Shown piece by piece: positions 16,611 through 23,384 of a stretch of 33,241 nt of DNA (position 1 is the stretch's first letter; the number at the start of each line of letters is the position of its first letter). This stretch comes from Candidatus Magnetocorallium paracelense (GTDB taxonomy: Bacteria; Nitrospirota; Thermodesulfovibrionia; Thermodesulfovibrionales; Magnetobacteriaceae). The position numbers were made by a program, and so were the translations under genes. The stretch spans positions 1 through 33,241 of the forward strand of contig JAREWP010000073.1 of the NCBI GenBank assembly GCA_029001845.1. Reading direction: 5' to 3'. The notes below the pieces were generated by a model that was not told the origin of the DNA, did not search any database, and worked only from the letters and a program-made list of their open reading frames with translations.

Positions 16611-17383
16611 TTGACCATAATCCTCCCTACAGGCAGTTTTACAAATTCTATGCTTCTCTGTCGTTCAGCGATTTGGACAGCCTTTTTTAGTTCAGATCTA
16701 TATTTTGAAGGAAGGGGGAGCCATTGCTTTTTTGACGGATGATAATGACCTGTGTTTTTATAATCAGTTGTGATGAAAAAGAGAGATATTCGGCCCACTC
16801 TTAAAATATCGGCCATGATTCGATCACCTTGGAAAAGAATTTTTTCAGGATACACTTCAACAGAGCGCCCGTACTCGGTTTCTTTCCGCAGGGCTTCCAT
16901 TACTTTGGCGTATTTTTCTGAAGAATCCTTTTCAGGATCGGCCAGCGTATCTTTCAACGATGAAATAACAGCTTTTCTCTTTTCTAAATGAAAGGGCAGG
17001 CCCCTGTTTATGGAGTCATTCAGTTTTTTTATAACAGAATCGAGGTATGAATGCAACTCCTCTTGTACGCGAGTGCTCTCTTTTATTCTTCTTTTCATCT
17101 CGGAAATTTTCTCACTTTTTATGGAGAGCGATCTGCCGGTCGTTTCAAGCTGTCTATTGAGTCTTTTTTTCTCTTTGAGGAGAGACTTATAGCTGCTTTT
17201 TATATCGGCCATTTCCTCTACCCATTGGTCTTCCTGTTTCTGGCTCCTTTGCTTGATATCCAGAGTTTTTTCCACCTGCTCTCTGACAATGCTGATTTCG
17301 TTTTCCGAATGTATGAAATCGGGAGAGAATAAAAGTGTCACCATTGCTACAGTTATAAATAGTGTTTTTGTTTTTTTATACAT
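16607..17383 (-). CDS. DUF3450 exported coiled-coil protein
   Basis: The 258-residue product has a signal peptide (about 1-26) and a long coiled coil (about 30-115, rich in Glu, Lys and Arg), followed by a globular domain that includes YGRSVEVYPEKILFQGD and the ISLFFITTDYKNTGHY strand pair. This is the DUF3450 family, whose gene is characteristically the first of TtpC-ExbB-ExbD-TonB-TPR clusters. It is presumed to act in the periplasm with the TtpC coiled coil; no biochemical role is established. It is the first gene of the minus-strand run. Only a weak AGAGGA lies upstream of the ATG, and the region before it is occupied by an A repeat. Confidence 0.85.
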   Translation of the reverse strand: MYKKTKTLFITVAMVTLLFSPDFIHSENEISIVREQVEKTLDIKQRSQKQEDQWVEEMADIKSSYKSLLKEKKRLNRQLETTGRSLSIKSEKISEMKRRIKESTRVQEELHSYLDSVIKKLNDSINRGLPFHLEKRKAVISSLKDTLADPEKDSSEKYAKVMEALRKETEYGRSVEVYPEKILFQGDRIMADILRVGRISLFFITTDYKNTGHYHPSKKQWLPLPSKYRSELKKAVQIAERQRSIEFVKLPVGRIMVK

Positions 17384-17410
17384 TTTCGCTATAACATCCT
17401 CTGTTCAATG

Positions 17411-17534
17411 TCATTAACTTAAGGAATAAAGCGCCTTCCGCCTTCAGCGGCTAAACTCGAAGGCTCCGATTAGCTGCGCCTGCTCAGAGATGATCCGCTT
17501 CCGTCGGAAGGTGCTTCACCCCTTAAGTTGATGG
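17411..17534. repeat. A element, copy 1 (124 bp)
   Basis: TCATTAACTTAAGG (17411-17424) and CCTTAAGTTGATGG (17521-17534) are terminal inverted repeats. An inner pair is GCGCCTTCCG / CGGAAGGTGC. Between them is a GC-richer body containing CTAAACTCGAAGGCTCCG. Copies 2 and 3 have the same length, orientation and body. It carries no reading frame of note and has the look of a small non-autonomous element. Confidence 0.85.
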
Positions 17535-17640
17535 TTTAACCATCTGTTAATATCTCATTATGTTGCCTTTACAGCAACAATTATACTGACTTCAGGTTCC
17601 GGGTTCTGTAGAACGATATTAAAAAAAAAATTGTATTTTT

Positions 17641-17780
17641 GTAACTGCTCAGGTATTTAGCTGAAGACTAAAGGCTGAAGCAAAAAATTAAATGACTTGA
17701 GTGCGTCGGCCAATAGAAATCTTAATGATTTTATTGATAATGCATGTTTTACATTATAGTCTTCAGCCTATTCACCTAAT
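17641..17780. repeat. C element, copy 2
   Basis: It has the same left end as copy 1 (TAACTGCTCAGGTATTTAG) and the same right end (TAGTCTTCAGCC then TTCACCTAA), but the middle is about 45 bases longer. It lies between A copy 1 and the small gene at 17810-18130. Confidence 0.7.
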
Positions 17781-17809
17781 GTAGTTACGTAATTTTTGTC
17801 TATGGAGGG

Positions 17810-18130
17810 TTATACTTTGGGAGGTTTATCATTTAAATCGGTCATTAGCGGAGAGGAAAATAATGCACCGGCCACTTGTAATTCTTCGACTTGAGGCGCA
17901 GAGCCGTCGATTATCTCTGTTTCATGGATCACTTGAACTTCATGACCACTGCTTAATGAGGCGCTTCCTTTATGACAAAGATCCAGGGTAAATATATTTT
18001 CAATCGTACTGTTGTTCGATCCGGTTGGTTGAAATTCAAAAGGCGACATCAGGACAGGTATGAAGCCAATTAGGAGAAAGAGAGAAAAGAGTTTTTTTGA
18101 AAAGAGGGTGTTTTTTCTCGATATTATCAT
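17810..18130 (-). CDS. Small exported Cys-His protein, paralogue-like to 18896-19192
   Basis: The 106-residue protein starts with a basic stretch and one hydrophobic signal/anchor (SLFLLIGFIPVLM, about 16-28), then SPFEF, a FTLDLCHKGS motif, an acidic middle, and ends in LNDKPPKV. The pattern hydrophobic helix - P-F - F-[TS]-L-[DN]-hydrophobic-C - PPK end is shared with the protein at 18896-19192, although overall similarity is low. ATG 18130 is preferred over TTG 18166, which adds a charged leader; neither has a strong ribosome site. The gene is enclosed by A elements and is divergent from the DUF2318 gene. I do not recognise a named family. A role in metal handling is suggested only by its neighbours, the CH motif and export. 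Confidence 0.55.
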   Translation of the reverse strand: MIISRKNTLFSKKLFSLFLLIGFIPVLMSPFEFQPTGSNNSTIENIFTLDLCHKGSASLSSGHEVQVIHETEIIDGSAPQVEELQVAGALFSSPLMTDLNDKPPKV

Positions 18131-18206
18131 CTTATTAAGATAAAACAAGGAGATTGAAAAACGCAAATCAAAGAATGTTAAGATTCTGTAATTATGTAAT
18201 CGATGT

Positions 18207-18330
18207 CATTAACTTGAAGGAGCAAAGCACCTTCCGCCTTCAGCAGCTAAACTCGAAGGCTCCGATTCGCTGCGCCTTCTCAAACATGACCCGCTTCGTC
18301 GGAAGGTGCTTCACCCTTTAAGTGAATGGT
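18207..18330. repeat. A element, copy 2 (124 bp)
   Basis: It has the same ends and body as copy 1 (TCATTAACTTGAAGGAGC left, GCTTCACCCTTTAAGTGAAT right) and the same orientation. It lies between the divergent small gene at 17810-18130 and the DUF2318 lipoprotein gene, about 40 bases before the latter. Confidence 0.85.
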
Positions 18331-18367
18331 ATTGATTCTGTAATAATGAATGTTTGCATAATGGGAA

Positions 18368-18838
18368 GTGAATAGGGTAGTATCACAAAGAGTGAGAAAA
18401 CTATATTTTGTATTAATGATGTCTGTTTTTTTGTTGTTTCTTTATTTACAAGCCGGTTGCAAAAAAACTTCCCCATATACTCCGGTGACTTTTTCGGACA
18501 ATGAATTTGTTGTCAATACAGAGCTCTTAATCGAGAAAAAACCTGTTTTTTATAAGTTCGCTGTCAAAGAGAGGGAAATATCTTTTTTTATAGTGAAAGT
18601 AAACGGTGAGGTGCTGTCTTTTTTTAATTTATGCAGGGCATGTAAAGGAAGCGGAGTTGCCGGTTACAGAGGCGAGAGTGAGCATATCGCCTGTAAAACC
18701 TGCAAAATAATAATCCCCTATGAAGGGCTGCACAGCGGTGTGGGGAACTGCATTCCCTTTACGCTTGAGGGGCGTGCTTCAGATGGAACGTACGTAATTA
18801 AAAAAGAGAGTATTTTGAAAGGGATCAGGCATTTCTAA
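18368..18838 (+). CDS. DUF2318-type Cys-rich lipoprotein (metal-uptake associated)
   Basis: The 156-residue protein has a hydrophobic signal and a lipobox, LQAGC (Cys31 lipidated), so it is membrane-anchored and faces the periplasm. The C-terminal half carries the DUF2318 cysteine pattern: LCRACKGSGVAGY (Cys89, Cys92), HIACKTCK (Cys109, Cys112) and GVGNCIPF (Cys128). DUF2318 domains occur with Ftr1/FetM-type iron and copper-linked uptake systems and are thought to bind a metal or an iron-sulfur centre. The start is either GTG 18368 or GTG 18392; both would keep the signal peptide, and only a weak GGGAA precedes the first. It heads the plus-strand block that leads to the OprC-like receptor, which suggests a periplasmic copper or iron redox/binding role. 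Confidence 0.75.
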   Translation: MNRVVSQRVRKLYFVLMMSVFLLFLYLQAGCKKTSPYTPVTFSDNEFVVNTELLIEKKPVFYKFAVKEREISFFIVKVNGEVLSFFNLCRACKGSGVAGYRGESEHIACKTCKIIIPYEGLHSGVGNCIPFTLEGRASDGTYVIKKESILKGIRHF

Positions 18839-18895
18839 AGATAAAGAGTAATCGCCTGTTGACAAAGAACGTTTCTCTGTGTTTTGATATTTTAT

Positions 18896-19192
18896 ATGAA
18901 AATTTTATCAGTTGCCATAATAATTTTTATTTCATGCCAGATTCTATCGGCTCCTCTGTCTGTAAACCCTTTTAGTACATCATCGGAAGTAGGGCCTTCT
19001 CTTTTTAGTCTGAATGTTTGCCAGGGAGATTCTCTCTTTTCACCATCTTTTTCATTTTCTCAGACAATTTGCGAGCCGACTTTCAATATCGAAAAAGCTG
19101 CATCTATTTACACCTTTGGTATGATCGACACAACAATAAAATCCCCTATATTTACTACAAAGACCTTAAAACCTCCTAAATATTCTTCCTGA
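18896..19192 (+). CDS. Small exported Cys protein, paralogue-like to 17810-18130
   Basis: The 98-residue product has a clear signal peptide (MKILSVAIIIFISCQILSA, about 1-19), then PLSVNPF, the FSLNVCQGDS motif, a Ser/Phe-rich middle with a second cysteine (TICEP), and ends LKPPKYSS. The hydrophobic helix, P-F, F-S-L-N-V-C and the PPK terminus parallel the protein at 17810-18130. ATG 18896 was chosen over TTG 18884 because it gives a standard signal peptide. There is no clear ribosome site, but a TTGACA lies at 18859-18864. The family is not recognised. It sits 57 bases after the DUF2318 gene, so cotranscription is likely. Confidence 0.55.
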   Translation: MKILSVAIIIFISCQILSAPLSVNPFSTSSEVGPSLFSLNVCQGDSLFSPSFSFSQTICEPTFNIEKAASIYTFGMIDTTIKSPIFTTKTLKPPKYSS

Positions 19193-19387
19193 ATACTCCC
19201 AATTCAATCTGTTTTTCCTGATCAAAAGCAGGCAATTCCTGACATCTTTCAGCTTCAAAAGATAAGGTATAAGTAATATACCGATGCTTTTCGTTTGGAA
19301 ATAAATGTCATCTGCTTTAAAGAGATTGCCGGTAAGTTTCAGCCGCGATTTCTCCGGCTATGAATCTTCCTGAGCAACCCCCTTTTT

Positions 19388-19510
19388 ATGAATTCAAATT
19401 ATGCTGTCACAGGAGAGACTCTTCTTCTTGAGGAGATCAAAGCACAAGCAAAAAAAACTAAAACAGAGAGTTTTGAAGTCAAGAAGATCAGAGAGAGCAA
19501 TCCGATGTAA
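19388..19510 (+). pseudogene. Relic of a TonB-dependent receptor N-terminus
   Basis: A 40-codon frame contains GETLLLEEIKAQAKK followed by a TESFEV / IRESN stretch. It aligns with residues 21-51 of the receptor at 20296-22380 (GETILLEEIEVKAKK, TESLEV, IRESN), with about 22 identities in 31 positions and one missing codon. A TAA follows at 19508-19510 and no plug or barrel sequence continues in any frame that I can see. The signal peptide is also missing. It covers the TonB-box region and is best read as the remains of a duplicated or replaced receptor gene. The flanking stretch 19193-19387 holds no gene that I can support. Confidence 0.7.
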
Positions 19511-19621
19511 ATGGAGCCGATTTTGCTTCAGTCTTTTATTGCAGTCTTTAATTCTAAACATTTGAGTCGTTACAGATAGAGAACAAAAAAGTGTTTTCAC
19601 AGAAAGGAGGTGACAAGAGTC

Positions 19622-19918
19622 ATGACAAAAAGAAAACTAATTTTAGTGCTTTTCTTTGCTGCGGCAATGGTTTTTTTTATGAGTGCTGAAAATCAGCAGG
19701 CAGAAGCTGCATATTGGGACGAGATTTATGTTGCAGTGTCTCCAAAAGCAGCCGTGCCGATTAATACTGACGGCGGAGTAACTGAAGCCGAATATTGGCA
19801 GGATGCACATGTCGTAATATCCCCCAAAATGAAAGTAGAGATCAATACTGACGGAGGAGTAACTTCAGATATTTACTGGAGTGAAATTTTTGTTTCTGTA
19901 TCTCCGCTTATTTCCTGA
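19622..19918 (+). CDS. Small exported protein of 27-residue tandem repeats
   Basis: The 98-residue protein has a signal peptide (about 1-30, ending QQAEAA). The mature part of about 68 residues is two full 27-residue repeats and a partial third: each starts YW, then [DE]-x-x-[YHF]-V-x-[VI]-S-P-K, then V-x-INTDGGVT. The third copy stops after SEIFVSVSPLIS. Start ATG 19622 was chosen because AAGGAGG at 19604-19610 lies 11 bases before it; the GTG at 19610 overlaps that ribosome site. The strong ribosome site suggests high expression. I do not recognise a family. Alternating hydrophobic residues suggest beta hairpins. It lies between a receptor relic and the OprC-like receptor, so a periplasmic or surface role in metal uptake is possible but only by position. 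Confidence 0.75.
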   Translation: MTKRKLILVLFFAAAMVFFMSAENQQAEAAYWDEIYVAVSPKAAVPINTDGGVTEAEYWQDAHVVISPKMKVEINTDGGVTSDIYWSEIFVSVSPLIS

Positions 19919-19963
19919 AATGCCTGCAATTGCACAATTTTACGGTTCATGATACTTAACAGC

Positions 19964-19999
19964 GCCATGAAGCATGCTTTGAAAAGGGTGCTTCATGGC
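19964..19999 (+). terminator. Strong hairpin after the repeat-protein gene
   Basis: GCCATGAAGCA (19964-19974) and TGCTTCATGGC (19989-19999) form an 11-bp stem with a 14-base loop, 46 bases after the stop codon. No clean T-run follows on the plus strand (AAAAAATGTTTT), so intrinsic termination is uncertain; it could instead protect the mRNA end. Confidence 0.45.
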
Positions 20000-20045
20000 T
20001 AAAAAATGTTTTATAACTCAAATGCTTGAATGAGAAACAGGTTAA

Positions 20046-20067
20046 TTGAATGCATAGGAATTTTCAT
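20046..20067 (+). promoter_or_regulatory. Motif shared with the porin upstream region
   Basis: TTGAATGCATAGGAATTTTC plus AT nearly repeats 6023-6043, with one substitution and one single-base gap over 22 positions. Both lie upstream of outer-membrane protein genes (80 and about 250 bases before the ATG). It may be a shared regulator site or a fragment of a repeat. Confidence 0.35.
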
Positions 20068-20114
20068 TAGTTTGTAAAGAAGAAAACGTGTTATGGAAGG
20101 TGTTCAAGAACACT

Positions 20115-20146
20115 GGATTCCCGCTAAAGGGACTGCGGGAATGACG
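20115..20146. repeat. Short GGATTCCCGC/GCGGGAATG palindromic repeat
   Basis: ATTCCCGC (20117-20124) and GCGGGAAT (20135-20142) are exact inverted arms, followed by GACG. This is the widespread GGATTCCCGC...GCGGGAATGACG intergenic repeat type known from many proteobacterial genomes. Confidence 0.65.
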
Positions 20147-20295
20147 GTATTTTTTCTTTGAAGCCATAGGTGATTATGACAGCTGAATCCGGAGCGTGAA
20201 CAGCCAATCAACTGAATATAAACTCAGGCAACATTAAAGAGTCCAAAGAACGTTAGCTTTATTTCTATTAGATTAACCAAATAAAGGAGGTCCGA

Positions 20296-22380
20296 ATGTT
20301 ACGTTACATGATTCTTTTATTATCTTTTTTTATTATAAATCCCGGTATTTCATTTGGAGAGACGATTCTTCTCGAGGAGATCGAAGTGAAAGCCAAAAAA
20401 GAGACTGAAACGGAAAGTCTGGAGGTCAGGGAGATCAGAGAGAGCAATGCAAGAGATGCAGGGGAGGCTCTTGAAGATGTTCCCAGTATCAATAAAATCA
20501 GAAAAGGCGCTATTGGCAACGATGTTATTTTAAGAGGATATAAAAGAGACGATGTCAATGTCCTGATAGACGGGATGAGAATTCATGGGGCCTGCCTGAA
20601 CAGAATGGACCCCCCTGCTTTTCATCTCGATTTTGCAGAAGTGGATAAAATCGATGTTGAAAAAGGCGCATTCGACGTGAAACATCCCGGTAGTCTGGGT
20701 GGTATGGTGAATATCAAAACCAAGTCTCCTAAAAAAGGTTTTCATGGAGAAGTAAATCTGGGATACGCCTCTTTTGAGAACTTCACAAGTTCCGCCAATG
20801 CATCCTATGGTGCTGACAGATATAGTTTTCTTGCCGGAGTCGCCTATAAGGAGTCCGAAGCATACAGAGACGGAGACGATGATCGTTTTACGGAAGTCTA
20901 TTCCGACAGCGCCGCAAACAGGTATAAGCCTCAACATGAGGATGGTACTGCCTATGAGATGTTAACGGGCTGGACAAAGTTTTCCATTAAACCTTCTTAC
21001 AGTCAGAATATGGAAATATCTTATTCCAGACAAGAGGGGGACGACACCATGTATCCCTATCTGTTTATGGATTCCATAAAAAACGATACAGACCGGTTGA
21101 GCATGGATTATGATATAAAGAATTTTGCCGGTTCGGGGAATGACTTGAAATTTCAGGTATACTACAATTATATAGAACACGATATGTCCGATGAAAGGCG
21201 GTGCAGTTCTCAGACTGACAAAACTTCCTGCACCGGAGATATGCAGAGGCGATACAGTATGCTCAGTGAGGCGAGATCTTATACGACCGGAGGAAAGATC
21301 GAAAGCAAATTAGATCTTATGGGTGAAACCTATATAGGCGTGGATTTCTATCTCAGAAACTGGAATGTACGCAATACAATGTTCAAGCAAATGATGTCAA
21401 TGTATCAGACTCAGATAACCATGCCCGATGTAGATACAACGAATGTAGGAATCTATTTTGAGCAGAAAAATAATCTTACCGACAGATTAACGCTCTCATA
21501 CGGGCTAAGGGCGGACAGAACCAATATGGATACAGGGGAAAACAGGGATGCTGTTTTTCAACAATACTTTAATACAGTCGATACGGATCAGACAGATACT
21601 TATGGCAGCGGAAATATAAAGCTCGATTATAAATTCACAGACTCTTTCAGTTCATTTATAGGCTTTGGCCATACAGTAAGAATACCGGACCCCCAGGAGA
21701 GGTATATGTCTTTCGAAAGAATGGGGACCATGGAAAAACCGGACAGAGTCGGGAATCCCGATCTTGATGAAGTTAAAAATAATGAGTTAGACTGGGGCGT
21801 GAAATATAAGGCTGGGGCGGTTCTTCTTAAAGGTCAGGTATTTTACAGCAACATAGAGGATTATATCGTTTTGAGAAATATATATAACGGTTCCGATTAT
21901 GCCATGTCGTATAAAAATGTAAACGCCACAATGTACGGAGGCGAGGCTTCGGCAAGAGTGGCCTTTCCGAGGGATTTCTACTTTTTGCCAAATGATCTCT
22001 ATTTACTCTCTTCCATATCTTACACCCGTGGTAAAAATGATACGGACGATACGGACCTCCATGAAATTCCTCCCTTCAGAGGCAGTATTGCATTGAGATA
22101 CGACAACGGGAAGTATTTCGGAGAGATAGAGGGTGAATTTGCGGACGAGCAGACAAGGGTGGACGAGCAACTGGACGAGGAAGAGACATCGGGCTGGGGT
22201 ATCGCCAATTTTAAGGCAGGGTATGAGTATAAAAAAATCAAGTTATTTGCCGGAGTCAGCAATCTCTTTGACAAAAAGTATTATGAGCATCTCTCCTATT
22301 TTCGTCATCCCTTTAGCAGTGGTGTTAAGGTGCCTGAACCGGGACGGACGCTTTATGTGAATCTTCAGTATACGTTCTAA
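20296..22380 (+). CDS. TonB-dependent receptor, OprC/NosA-like (probable copper receptor)
   Basis: This 694-residue outer-membrane protein imports its ligand with TonB energy. It has a signal peptide (about 1-20), a TonB-box region (ILLEEIEV, 24-31), a plug domain with ILRGYKRDDVNVLIDGMRI and PGSLGGMVNIKT, and a 22-strand-type barrel ending NLQYTF. Two motifs point to copper: C-x-x-x-M in HGACLNRMDPP (Cys100, Met104), and H-x-M in IEHDMSD (His295, Met297). Together they match the CxxxM and HxM ligands described for Pseudomonas OprC, and their separation (195 residues) is close to OprC. A Met-rich loop (TMFKQMMSMY, about 361-370) could also bind Cu(I). AAGGAGG lies five bases before the ATG. 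Upstream are the repeat protein and the DUF2318 lipoprotein genes. Iron-siderophore transport is the alternative. Confidence 0.88.
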   Translation: MLRYMILLLSFFIINPGISFGETILLEEIEVKAKKETETESLEVREIRESNARDAGEALEDVPSINKIRKGAIGNDVILRGYKRDDVNVLIDGMRIHGACLNRMDPPAFHLDFAEVDKIDVEKGAFDVKHPGSLGGMVNIKTKSPKKGFHGEVNLGYASFENFTSSANASYGADRYSFLAGVAYKESEAYRDGDDDRFTEVYSDSAANRYKPQHEDGTAYEMLTGWTKFSIKPSYSQNMEISYSRQEGDDTMYPYLFMDSIKNDTDRLSMDYDIKNFAGSGNDLKFQVYYNYIEHDMSDERRCSSQTDKTSCTGDMQRRYSMLSEARSYTTGGKIESKLDLMGETYIGVDFYLRNWNVRNTMFKQMMSMYQTQITMPDVDTTNVGIYFEQKNNLTDRLTLSYGLRADRTNMDTGENRDAVFQQYFNTVDTDQTDTYGSGNIKLDYKFTDSFSSFIGFGHTVRIPDPQERYMSFERMGTMEKPDRVGNPDLDEVKNNELDWGVKYKAGAVLLKGQVFYSNIEDYIVLRNIYNGSDYAMSYKNVNATMYGGEASARVAFPRDFYFLPNDLYLLSSISYTRGKNDTDDTDLHEIPPFRGSIALRYDNGKYFGEIEGEFADEQTRVDEQLDEEETSGWGIANFKAGYEYKKIKLFAGVSNLFDKKYYEHLSYFRHPFSSGVKVPEPGRTLYVNLQYTF

Positions 22381-22503
22381 GGAATGTGTAATATCCCTGG
22401 GATAGAGTTCATGTTACATATAACTATTTTGTGCATTCAGTAAAGAGCATTCGGGTGGCATGGATAAACTTGTTTAATCCCGAAAACAGACGAATTCGCA
22501 CCG

Positions 22504-22589
22504 GAAGTAGTAGTGAGGTCCCGCCAAAACAAGCTGAAACTCGTAAACTCAAACACCACCTTGTTTTGGCGGGACATCACTGCTACTTC
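22504..22589. repeat. 30-bp inverted repeat (palindromic intergenic element)
   Basis: Arms 22504-22533 and 22560-22589 are inverted repeats with 28 of 30 positions matching, around GTCCCGCCAAAACAAG / CTTGTTTTGGCGGGAC. The 26-base loop contains ACTCGTAAACTC. It is a REP- or MITE-like element, single copy in this window. Together with A copy 3 it fills the 460-base gap after the receptor gene; no gene is supported there. Confidence 0.75.
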
Positions 22590-22665
22590 TTAATATTTTT
22601 GTAATTATTCAGCGAAGAGCATTAATCGATGTAATTGGAGAATATTTACAAATGAGGAGTCAATG

Positions 22666-22789
22666 TCATAAACTTAAGGAGCAAAGCACCTTCCGCCTTC
22701 AGCGGCTAAACTCGAAGGCTCCGCTTTGCTGCGCCTTCTCAAACATGACCCGCTTACGTCGGAAGGTGCTTCACCCCTTAAGTTAATGG
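22666..22789. repeat. A element, copy 3 (124 bp)
   Basis: It has the same terminal inverted repeats and body as copies 1 and 2 (TCATAAACTTAAGGAGC left, GCTTCACCCCTTAAGTTAAT right), in the same orientation. It ends about 50 bases before the start of the secreted four-cysteine protein. Confidence 0.85.
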
Positions 22790-22840
22790 TATCGAATGAG
22801 GAGTTTTACTCCGCTACCCTGAGAGATGAGGTGTTTAAAA

Positions 22841-23326
22841 ATGAAGAAAACAGTGTTTAGAACCGGCAGGATGACAGTTATTACTTTTTTGGCATTCATT
22901 TTTTCGTTATTCGCTGCTCTGCCGGCTGTCTATGGAGAGGATATCTCCTTTAGCAGTCAATGCGCAGGCGGCGGCTCCAGATCGGCGACAGGTACTTATG
23001 ACGAAACGTCAGGCGAGTTCTATCTTGAGTTCATTGTACAAGATTGTGTTATTCGTAATACCATTTTAAACGGAACGATAATAAGCAGCGGCGTTTTTAA
23101 ATATTCTATCCTTGGAAGTACTGCCAATATCGACAGCAGCACGGAATTTACAGGTACTGCCATGTCCGAGGGAAACTCAGCCGATTTAGACTGCACTCAT
23201 ACGGGAGCCGGGTCCTATGATCTGAAAGAAAAAATATTAACCGGCAATATGAGTACAACCTGTAACAGCTCCGGTAACTTCTCGATCCCGCTAACCGACT
23301 TACTGGCAGGGGCCTTTCCATTTTAA
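22841..23326 (+). CDS. Secreted four-cysteine protein of unknown function
   Basis: The 161-residue protein has a signal peptide (about 1-32, ending AVYGED) and a beta-rich, Gly/Ser/Thr-rich mature part with four cysteines (in SSQCAGG, VQDCVIR, LDCTHTG and STTCNSS), which could form two disulfides. Repeated phrases with a T-G-T or L-N-G-T pattern (ATGTYDETSG, LNGTIISSG, FTGTAMSEG, LTGNMSTT) suggest a small beta sandwich or barrel. I do not recognise a family. ATG 22841 was chosen over ATG 22826 because GAGGTG (22828-22833) then lies about seven bases upstream. It sits between A copy 3 and B copy 3, between the two receptor genes. Confidence 0.65.
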   Translation: MKKTVFRTGRMTVITFLAFIFSLFAALPAVYGEDISFSSQCAGGGSRSATGTYDETSGEFYLEFIVQDCVIRNTILNGTIISSGVFKYSILGSTANIDSSTEFTGTAMSEGNSADLDCTHTGAGSYDLKEKILTGNMSTTCNSSGNFSIPLTDLLAGAFPF

Positions 23327-23384
23327 ATTCGTTTGCAACAACAACAGACTCTTTTTATTTAAAAATTCGTGTTATAATGAATAT

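Noticed and set aside
19919-20295. Possible riboswitch upstream of the OprC-like receptor
   Set aside because: No cobalamin, TPP or other conserved riboswitch core was recognised; the stretch is explained by a hairpin, a short shared motif and a palindromic repeat.
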